DNA of 64,000 nt from Corella eumyota (taxonomy: Eukaryota > Chordata > Ascidiacea > Phlebobranchia > Corellidae), in NCBI GenBank assembly GCA_963082875.1, contig OY720101.1, forward strand, positions 9,548,001 to 9,612,000. Direction: 5' to 3'. The position numbers and the translations under genes are program-made. Every line of letters starts with the position of its first letter. Position 1 is the first letter of the stretch. Below the pieces are notes generated by a model. It made no database searches and had not been told where the DNA came from. It saw nothing but the letters and a program-made list of their open reading frames with translations. Of this stretch, positions 49,301 through 61,300 are shown piece by piece.

Positions 49301-52300
49301 AATATTAAATGAAAATCGGTTTCAAAGTTAAACTTTTAAAAAACAAAAATAGCACCTAATATCAAGCTACTGGTCTATTCAAATCTGTGTTATTTATATT
49401 ATCTCAAAAACAGTTTAAAATTTTTTTAAAAATGAAACCAGACCAAATACAAACAAAAGACAAATACCCAAAATATCCCTGCGTACAAGTACAAGCGCAT
49501 CACGTATGCTGGTTAAGAACCTTAATTTGTAATAATACCATAACATTAGTGCTTTACCGGTGGATTACATATATACCATTTCAATACATAGACCGTGTAA
49601 AGTACATTAAAACGGCTAACATTTGTGCCTATACAAAGCAATAGGCCAGTTCTCTACAAATCTGCAATAGACGATTTAAAATAAACTATACTCACAACTT
49701 TGATTAAATTAGTCGTTAAATAAAAATTGAAGTAAATCTTTGCTGTTCTTTTTAGTAAACCAAATTCAAAAAATACAATTTCAGGCTTGCTTTAATTATC
49801 TATCATACGTCTTACCTAATATTTTACCAATGGCCGCTGACTATATATAAAAAAACATACACTCTGTAAACATTGCGTACATAAATCACGATGTTTTAAA
49901 AATAACCAGCCATGCAAAATTTGGCCAAAGTGGTCGATGTACTTTAAAGTAAATACACGAAACCCTATTTAAAGTGGTCCCCTGCACCGTATTATCTACA
50001 ATATTTCGTCGGAATTGCGATCATTCTTGACAATGTTAACATGCCATAAATTTATGGAAATTTTGAAATAACGACACCCTTGTGGTAATGTTTTGAATTT
50101 AAAACTAACTTATAAACACGATTAAGAAAAATTGTAAGGGTTAAATGAAGGCGCGTGGCAAGCCTTTCGAAAAACAACCACAATAAATTAACTACCCGAT
50201 TAAGGGTATTTTACGAATAATATACATAACTTACTACGCAGCATAAGCTACCGTAATAATTTATTATAAAAATTTTAAAAAAGAAAAGATTAAAATCAAA
50301 AAGTTTTTATTCATTAAATTTGATATGTAAAGTTTTGCCATGCTTAACTGATACTTTTCGTGCAGTGATTTTGCTATTGACCTTATCTAATCACGTTTAA
50401 TCTAATTTAATTTTTAAAATCTTATTCTGTTGATCTTAAAGATGGGTCTTTATTAAAAAAAAGTCCCCCACGTGTTATAAACAACGCTGTAATTATTCCG
50501 CTTTGACAATAAAAAAGAGTAATACACTGCTAACCGTGAACTTAGAATTTGAACAACAAGAACTAGTTGAAATCTAATATTTACCTTAAACCTGATCGCA
50601 GCCGAGCGATTTCGTGACAAACCAGATTTGTGTTTTTTGGGAGGTATTAAAGGTGGCTCGCTTCCCCTACGAACCGTGTTTCGAGTTGAATCGAATTCCG
50701 AAGTATCTGAACTTTCGTCAAATCGAGTTTCTCTTTCATTAAGTTCAGTTTCAGGGGAGTAAGATAAGGTTGATATGGGCGAAGCGTCTCTTCTCCCACG
50801 CCATGACGGGGCACCGCCCGAAAAACTTGTTACTCTGCGGACGTTGGTAACTGTTAATCCCATTCCATTTCTTGTTATTGGTTCAGATAAACTCTTCGAA
50901 GATCTTGGAGGGATCGGAGGAGGAGGTGACGTGGTGGATGTTGGTGAATCGAGTACGGAGAAAGGTGAGGTGGAAGAGGGTAAACTAGTAAGTGTTGTAG
51001 AAGAGGGTATAGTAACAGGTACTGACTCTAATATTGGAGAGTTCTGGATTTGCTGCATCCAGGGGGCTAATGGCGGGGACTTTTCCCCCGAAGGAGCATC
51101 AACATAGAAACAACTTCCTAAACCTGGCGAATTTCCGTTTGAATTGTTTGAAACTAAATTCTTTTCCTTCGAGTTGCCCACGTCGAGAGGAGGCAAGCTC
51201 TTGCGATGCAACTTTTTCCGAATTGATTCTAACGCATTACTTTTCTTCGAAAATCGACTGCGCAGGCGCGGCGACTGAGTTGGCGATTTACTGATGACGT
51301 CACTAGTGCTAGTGGATCGCACGCGCGTTTCCGAGCCGTTTTCGAACATGGGAAATTCCCCATTTATTCCGTTTAAGGTAGAAATTTGATGTTCCATATT
51401 AGTATTTTAAATTAAAAAAAAATGTTTTTTACAAACAAATATGCCTAATACAAAACAGTAAAGTTAAACAATAGTTTGATTATACAAAAATCTTAAATAA
51501 AATGTTATAATACTTACGACTCGTTTTTAATACAACGAATTTCAATAAAAATTAATTAAAACTTGAATGATCAAACTTAAACACAAAATATTAACCTTCT
51601 TTATTCTAACGGTAACATTATCCAGCCAATCGTTTATATGACATTCTAATTAATTATTAACCAATGTAAAGGTATACATTGTGTCTAGCAATTTATACAA
51701 TGCAAACAAAACAATTTCATTATAAAGTTTGCATACAAAAAATTTAAAACTAAGCAAAAATGTGTTACCTAATACAATGTAGCAAATATTAAAAATCTTT
51801 TAACTTTGTGTATAACTATATGATACTACCTTAACCATCATACTGACGCTTTTTAATATACTAAATAAATAACACTAATTTTATTTTTATTGAAGCTAAT
51901 TTTTTTGTATATATATTTAGTTTGGGCGACTTTTTCGCCTTCTCTTTAAAGTTTTAACAAATCTTCGCTTTATTAAAAGTTTTGTTTTATTAGTTTTAAA
52001 AAAACGAGATTTTTACAGCATAATGAAATATTTTGTAATGTTTGGATCTTAAACGGAAATGATGACGTCATAAATTAGCTTGGACAACAAAATAATTGTT
52101 AGTTTAACAATTGTATTAAAATGTGGAATGCTTGTAATGTATTTATAGCCTATTTAATAAATTTTGGTTCATCGAATAAAATTTAGCCCTATAAATAAAA
52201 ATTTAAATAAAATAAGCAAATATTTGTTTAATTTAAAAAAAGAGATTAAGTTAACTCTAACTTTTTTAAAGCTAAAAAGCACTCTCTTTTGGGAAAAATA

Positions 52301-55300
52301 TTAATAGCTAAACTGCATAGAAAATATTTCAATATGTTTTACATTTTATTCTGAATATACCCAAACGTAAAAATCATTTCCTTAACCTTAAACAAGAAAC
52401 AATAAGCTTTAAACTTACTAGTAACCACTGAAATTTACTTTATAACGTCGACAAATAATAAAATAATTATGTCTTTAATTTCAGTTTAGAGTAATTTATT
52501 ACAGATTGATCCTTATTATCGAACTTTAATTCAATTAAGTGACGCGGGTAAAGTTAGGTTTATTAATTACATTTCGTAAGAACAAAATGACGTCAAAAAT
52601 TAAAACGATATTTTAAACACAAATTGCTGTCCAAAAAGTGATCAATTCTGTACGTTTATTCTTGTTGTTAAAATTACATCTAACCGCTTTTTTTAAATAT
52701 AACAAATGCGCTTGAAAAAAACTAACTGACTGTATATGAGAATATTATTATTAACTAGTGAAACTTTATCGGGTATACCGGATAATAACGCTCCAGTCTA
52801 AATAAAAACCTACGCGGCCTTAGGTTCTACTATTTTAAGGTTAAATTTTGAAATCATAGTTTTATAAAAACTGAATTTATACAATTTTTTTAAACAAAAT
52901 TTTAAAACAGGCTTGCTTGAGGACTTGAACTAAGAAACGTTTTATTTTTCTACCTACCAATTCTAAAGAAGTGCGGCAAACAATGCATTTAGTCTGTACA
53001 ATGTAACAAAATATAGGAATAAAATTCCCTACTTAAAATAAATAAGAACCTCCAAAACAGATAAGTGACATGCTTAAGGCGAAATATTTTTTAAACCAGT
53101 TGAAAAGTAAGGGTAGATTTACTAATATAAAACCTAAATTATCAATAATAAATAATAACTTAAAAATTGTCTTATTTTGTTAATACCCAAATTTAGAATG
53201 CATTTCACACGCTTAGGTGTTAAAGAATATAATAAAAACGATTAAAGTTAAGTTGAATTTTAATTTATCGTTTTTTAATTACATGTCTTAAGTCAGTTTA
53301 GAGTTGTCGGATTTTTGTGACGTCACAGGAAAACGCTATGATGTCATAACTACGTGTTGGTCGATAACTAAACTTGACTTTAATAATGAATTAGAAAAAA
53401 AAAACTTGACTAACAAATAAATACAATAAAATTATATGTAAATCTAGTCTTAATTTTAATCAAAAATCTGCTAGTTATTGATAACAGCATTAGGGCTGTT
53501 TTATTTTCTAACTATATATTTTTAATTGCTTAGGCTGCATTTAAAGTAAATCTACACCATCTCAAAATTTAAATACAATACAAACCAAACAATAGCCAAA
53601 AAAACCTTTCCTTGCATGTTTCAACATTGAAAGGTTACCCATATAACACCACGCGCGTGACTACTAAACGAGTTTAATTATCGCAAACAAAATAGTCGTC
53701 CGCGGGTAGATTAAACATTACAAAAGGGGTAAATTCCTGTTCGATTTAACAGTCGGAAGGTAAATCACATCTCTACACTGGGTTGATCATTAATAAATGT
53801 ACGATCTTTGAACATTTTTTATAGTTAGGTCTCACCCCTTAAACAAACGATTATAACATTATAACATTGTATCTTTTATGAAAGGGGTGTGTTGTTAAAT
53901 AAAAGTCAAAGTTAAGGATTGGTTGACAAAATTTTATAGCAATGTTTCCATAAAATTATACACATTTCAATGATTTAACTATTGTTAGCTAAGTTTTATA
54001 CTGTTTTACATATTTTAAATACTAACCAAACCAAACTTAAATTTTACTGTGCAACAGCTTTCTGCCACCTTAAAAGGCATATTTTAGACATTTTTACTTG
54101 TAAATAAATAAAAAAAGGTCTAATAATATAAATTTTTGCTATATCTTTAACCGCTTGTATTCTATCTTGTCTTTTCTTGCGATTATTGAATTTATTACTT
54201 CAAAACAGCCAACATACAAAAATACATCGCTAGCTTTTAACATGTTTGTCTTTCGTCAATTTATTTAGCCTTACATGGTTTGACAAATAGTAATTTATCA
54301 ATTTTCCGTTATTGTAATGCAAATATATCTACCCACTAAAGAACACTTACATTTATAGCTAAACTAAAAAGATAATTTAATATATATACCTATCTTTACA
54401 AAGCTGCCAAACCCGAAAAATAGGGTACGACACACTTTAACGAAATATTACAATAAGCTATAACCTACCCTAAATTCAACAATTTAACAAATGCAACTTT
54501 CTTAAAACATCTAAAATATTTGGTGATCTACAGCATGTAATTGATCTAGTCTGACTTGGTAAGTCCGGCAACCTTAAATTGGTCGCATAATAAAACACTT
54601 GAAATATTAGAAGGCGGTCTGACGACATAAGTCTGAAGTATTGAACTTATATTTGTTGTTAAAAGCAAGTGTTTTGAAATAGGAGAAAAAATAAGCGCTT
54701 TTTTAAACTGTGTAAAACTTAAAAAGGGTTTGAAAAAAAAGTAAAGGGCATAGGCATAGACTAGTTTATATAAGCTATACTATACGTGAATTTCACAAAT
54801 ACACATTTAAAAGAGTTACACCTATAAGGGTCTAATATTAACGTAACACACAATAAATTGTATTACATTCCGAAGCATATTTTATCACTATGCCAGTTTC
54901 ACAAATAAAATAAGGATATATTTAAGTTAAATTAATAATAAATAACCTGTGCTAACAATGTACATCATTTAACAGTTTAGCTACTAGAAAAATTAAAAAA
55001 TAATACATCTACCGTTACTTTAAAAAAAAACTGTAAGCATTAAAACACTTTTCAAATCCCCTCATTTAGAGTTATTAAAAGTTTTAACTTAATATTATGA
55101 AAAAAGTTGTGTAAATAAATAAAAATTGTCTTACAACCTTATGTGTGTAAACATTGTCAGGTGTTGAGTCCTCCATTTCAATAAGTGGAGGTTGTCCATC
55201 CATGTTTTCTACATCTAAAAATGTAAATGAAAAATAAATATTCAATTCAGTTAAAAATAAATATTCAATACAAAAAAAAGCTGTCCAAAATAAAGATTTT

Positions 55301-58300
55301 TTAGTTAAAATCCCATGTGTGACATGTTTAACCAACAAGCTTTTAACAGTTAGCATTTTTGTATACAGTCATTAAATTGGCATTAAAAGCTAGTCTGCAG
55401 TTTAGCTTAATTTCCAAAACAAATGAAATACATCTTTGACTGTTCTGAAACTAAACAAAATTTGCCAGTTGCAAAAACTAAAGACAGATTTTAAAAATTC
55501 TACATTTTGAAAAATTGGAAGTCCCATAAAAAATAAAAACTTTTTTGTCTATCATTTGTCAAATTGTATTACATAACAACAGGTAATATTAACATCAATA
55601 CACTGACAACATTAATATGTATGTAAAAATAATAATATTAACCAACTCACTTTGCAATTGAATGTTATTTGGTGTTGTGGCTTTAAAAACAACCGGCCTC
55701 ATATTGACATAAGTTTATTTTATATATACATACTCTACATTACACAACTATGCAATTTTCCTTTGTTAAAAAGCTAACTATAACAGGGAATTACTGTTAT
55801 TAATGTTATTATTATTATTATTAATTTGGGTAAACAAATAAACAACTGCGGTCAAGTAGTCTCATAGTTTTTTCCTTACAACTCCTTCTGTTAGTCAGGC
55901 CAGGCTGCCAGGAAGTGAAAACCCTCACTAGTTTCTCTGTACCATTTCCTTTTACAAGGCCTTTCTATGCGCATAACGTTATTGAATAGTGTGTACTATG
56001 TTGCCGTAAACGTCACTAATGCTGTCATACTAAAAATTAGGTAATGCCCTAAAAATTCAATAACAAACAATCTAAAAATTATAAAATATATACATTACAC
56101 ATAAAAAATTAAAAAATGAAATAATACTCTTAACTCACTAAAATATTTCAAATAATTTAATTTTGCAAGTTGCAAGTTAAAATGCATTATTATTTGTTGT
56201 ATTATGTTCTGATAAACTTCCAAAAAAATATTGGTAACCTAGTCCAATTATTTACTAAATCCTGATAAAAGTAGTGGACAATTTTTTAACTAACAATTCT
56301 TTAGATATAACCTGTACAATGCTGTCTTAAATCTATACTAACCCAACTAAAAACAGTGAAACTAACACAAGTCGAAACAGATTGGGTTGCTGATAAGGAA
56401 ATTTATGTTAAACATCAATTTATGAGCTTATACATAGCAACTGACTTTAACCACAACATTAATCCTGGTAAACTTCTTTTAAAACTATATTAATTTATCT
56501 AAAAGGGAAAGTAATTTGTTAAAAAGAAAATTTGGCAATCCTAGGCTGATGACTTAATTACTTGTTAAGTTACATTAAAAAATATTATTTAAATGATGTT
56601 ATTTAATAACCAACTAACTAAACATCGATTCTGAGTTTTAAGACCTGGTCATAAAAAAACACTCACAAATTCTTTACTAAAACAACTAGATTTATAACAT
56701 AACTGAAGTTTTTTTCAACTACGATCAGAAAGTTGTTTTGCTTTAAAATGTATATAAATTTTTTTATTACAAATTAATAAAAAATAACAAGATGGTATAG
56801 AAATACAAACATATTTTAAAATATGATGGTAAAACACTGTTAGCATAACAAGTGTATAAAACAAAGATAGGAGATGCAATATAATACAATTCTTTATAAC
56901 AAATTTGTTAATGTTTTACTACAATTAAACACCCACTCACTTTCCTGACATTATTAACTTTGGTCGATTGTCCCACCCCATGGGCTACATTTCAATTGCC
57001 AAAATAAAATTTTAACTTGCAGACAATATATCTGTAATAAGTTACCCAGTCACCACAAACAGCTGTTTTTATTTATTTTAAAGGGCTTTAAGTTAGACAG
57101 GCATACATAAAAAACCACTAAGTTTTGTTATATAAAGATCAAAGCTAGACTAGTTTAATTTAGATCTGAATGGTCAAACATAAGTTTAATAGATAAAGGA
57201 GGTAATGCATTTTATTAAAAAATATTTATATTAACTTACTTGTAGTTTCATCTACATCGGTCACAATTAAATTGTTGGAGGATTGTTGAACAATTGATTC
57301 CATATTGTTTTTATTCTTTGTACTCTCAACCTAAATTCATCAAAACCAAATTGTGAAAATCAGAATAAACAGTTTTTATATTAAGAATAGAAAATTCTAG
57401 CTAACTAATACACTTAATTTAAGGTACAGTAAATCATAAAAGTTAAAATAAACAAATTTCATAGTTATAGTGCAGACCTGAAAAAGTGAACTAATTTTTA
57501 TGGAAGAGTTTAAATTTAAAGTTTTTGCTAAAAGTTCAACAAATATTTTTATATAAAATACATTCTTTCATTTTACTACTTTCTTTTTTAAAACTTTTCT
57601 GTTTTGTAACTCTTTAGCACTCACAGTGGTCAAATTAACATTTTAATTTTAAAATGCTAACTTGCTCCAACTAGCAGCAGAAATTTTATGAAAAAAAATT
57701 GACATATTGTTTTTAAACTAAGACCAATTTGATTTAAAGTAAATATGACTAACATTTATTTATTTATCAACAAAGGATGAAATTATACCCAATAAATTAA
57801 ATGGCATTTTGCTTGAAAAAGTATTTTTATCAACATTAATTTATTATTCATCAAAAATACCTTTTTCTATTTAACAAAAATTATTTACCACTTTCCTGTT
57901 AATACCTGTTAGATATATTTAAAACAACTACAAAAGAAACCTTACTAAATTAGTTACAAACAGTTAACCCTAACAAAATTCAACTCGGTTTAACACAAAA
58001 ATAAAGGGGGGGGGGGCATTTTAATTTATTTTAACAATATTTAAAATAATAATGATTAAATAGATTCCAAATGTGTTAGGGTTTGATTCAGTATACTTTA
58101 TAGGAGCCCAGTAAAATATCACAGATCATATTTTAAAAATTAACAATCTAGTCAATATTTCTAAAATTAAGTAAATCTATATGTTTATTTAAGTTGACAA
58201 ACCTTCCAAAGTTGTTTTTCAAGATCTTGTTTTAACTTCTGAGCAGTACCCAGATCCATCAACAATTTTTGGCTTGGATTTTTTGCATATTCTTCTTTTA

Positions 58301-61300
58301 TTCTCTGCAACAAAATTAAACCAATGAAAAAAGTTTTTTTTTGCCAATGCCTTATGCTTATAATATATCATTTTTATACAGCTCATTATCAAGTGAATAC
58401 TACTTAAAACAATGTGTTAAAGAGTTAGTCTAAATGAACATAACTAAAATAAAATTAACTTATATTTAAAGTTTATAAAATAAATTTTAATAATAAAGTG
58501 AGCAGTTTACACTAAAAAGATAAAATAAGTGGTCTTATTGCGTCATAAAATTAATTAATTAGAGGTTACAACAAATTCAAGTCTACACTTTCAAGAAAAC
58601 CAGCAATTAGGCAGGAATCATCTTATATAAACATTAAGCCTTAAAATTAACACTTAGTTTACAAAATATCAACTAAATGTCAGCATGGAAAATTAATTTG
58701 ATAAAATTTTGGTAAAAATTGATTTTCTAATTGCAACAGGCTTTTAACAAATCAAAAATCGCAAGATAACATTTAATTAAAACGGTAAAATAACAACAAT
58801 AGTCACAAAACATTAAATACCTCCACTTCATCTTTTTCTTGCTCTAACATTTTCTTAATTGTATCGACTTTTTGGTCAAAAAATGCATGCTTCTAATTTT
58901 ATAAAATTGAAGTGTTATAAATTATAAACACATATAAACAAATAAAAAAATGCTTGCTAAATGAAATTAATGCTTTATTTGATTTTTTTAAATCATAATA
59001 AAATCAATAGGCTACCATTTTTTTTTAATTTTTGTAAGATGTGTGAAAAATTTTTTAAAACTGCTAAAACCAGAGAAATTAATACAGTATTCAAACCTTA
59101 TTCTGCTTAGGAGCAAAATTTTGATTATTGTTTGAAGTTGTGTTTTCACTGTTTGTAGGTTGAGGGCTGTTGGTATTTGATGAAATTGGAAGGCCGAGAA
59201 GAGTGAGGGCAACGTAACTATCCGCTAAATACACAAAAATATATTAAATCAATTAAGGAAACAAAACCAACATTTAATCCTGATTCTGTTAAGTATTATG
59301 CTTAGGTTGATTAAAAAGTTTATGAATTTGGCAAAGAAAATAAACCAAAAATGACAATTGTTTTATTATTTTAGAAAAATATTTAAAGGCCCTAAAAATA
59401 ACTAAGTCGTTTTATTCAGAATCTTTAAATTAAATTTTAGTTTTGCAAAATAAACCCCCATCTTATACTAGCACACCCTCTGAAAATAAATATTAAAAAA
59501 ATATGAATAAAGAATAATAAATTTTGTTAAAAAATATATAAATCCAAAAAAATTGTTGAGCATTTGTTTATAAGTATAAAGTTAAATGTTAAAATTTTAT
59601 TCAATGATACTGTAAAAAGTTTTTTAAACTACACAATATGGTAAAACAAAATATTAAACTAATAAAATTGCAAATTTTTTACCTTTGATCATTTTTACAA
59701 CTTCAACATGGTTGCAGTTTACTACCTTCTCACCATTAACCTTTATAAACAAAATAATTTTAATAATGAGAACCAGAACTTATGTTTAAAGGCTATTTAT
59801 TTAAACTATTTTGCTAAAGTATAAACTTATTGTACAATAAATGAGACAAAAGTTCTATTCCTAACATAAAGATAGTTTAACAGGTGAACAATAGTGGGTA
59901 TCACAAACCAAACTTATGTATAATATTTACCGATGTTATAAATTTAGAGTACAAAGCATTTAATAAAAATACCCATTGGTTAACAAGTACAGGCTACATT
60001 TTAAACAATTTTTATTACATATGATAAAGGTATGTCAATCTGTTGATATTATAATCAAGCCTAAAATAGCTGCATACAAGAAAAGCTGTATCACAAACCA
60101 CTATTAAAAATGGAAATACTTTACTTATTATTGTTTACACTTCTAAGCAAATAAAGGTATATATGTCTACAGCTTCTTTAGTAAAAACTAATATTGAAAT
60201 CAACACAAGGCAATTGAACCAATAAATAATTTACAAATCGATAATACCTCACAGAGACAGAAAGTCTTGTTCTCTGTTGTAAATAAATATTTGTATTGAG
60301 AGTCTATTGTTTAGATAATTTATTAAAGGTCAAAATAATAGATTTCCTTATAAAATCCAGCATGGAATTACGGATCAAATCAATTACCACAAATAATTAT
60401 CTGTTAATATTAATTTATATAAAACTATTCACACTAATATTTTTTCTGTAAATTAAAATAATATTTAAGGGAAAGTTTTAATGTTGCACTTAAACAATTT
60501 AAAAATTAATAGATACTTTTGAGCAAAATTTGAACCAATACAATCTAACTAAAATGAATTTTAAAGCAAATTAATAATAGAAATAAAACTAAGGCAAATA
60601 AGTTTAAGCAAATAAAATAAAAATGAATAAAGCTTTATTTTAAAATCAATGTATATATATTAAAGTCTAAATTATGTTATTTAATAAAAGAAGCGACATA
60701 CAAATTTTATTGTTTAACAAAAAAAAGGTCTACCTTTATTATTCTGTCATCTTGTAAAACTCCAGCCTTTTGAGCGGCACCATCTGAGTTAATATAAAAA
60801 ATTAAAGACTATCATAGTTTTATTTTTATAATATGTTTATTTCTTTAGTCAAATAACATGCCAATTATGTCACCAACATAATAAATGTGATATTCGTATA
60901 ATAAAATTATGTTAACATTATATATAAATATACAATATTTAAACAATTTGGGTTTGTTTTAAATTTAGTTGGCAATTTAAAAAAAATTATATAAAATATT
61001 AATTAATTAGATTTAAACAAGAATATTAAATTGAAAGGTTTATTAAAAAATAAACTAACATTTCCACATAAATATGTAGAATTAATATAATAAAACTATT
61101 AGTTATGCATAAAAACAGAAATATATATGTATATATAGTTTAATATAAATGTATGTTATTTTCGAGGAATTTATCAAAAAATGTGCAAATTTATAAATAA
61201 ATATATATAAACTTTTGATTAAAAAAATCCTACCAAATTTTTAATAGACAATAAATAATTAAAACATATACCTTCTTTTACAGATTGCACAAATACTGGG

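Noticed and set aside
49387-49644. 85-codon plus-strand ORF in RhoGEF intron
   Set aside because: No recognisable features, and it lies antisense inside an intron.
50775-51107. Plus-strand Gly/Val/Glu-rich ORF
   Set aside because: Antisense shadow of the Ser/Pro-rich alternative RhoGEF exon.
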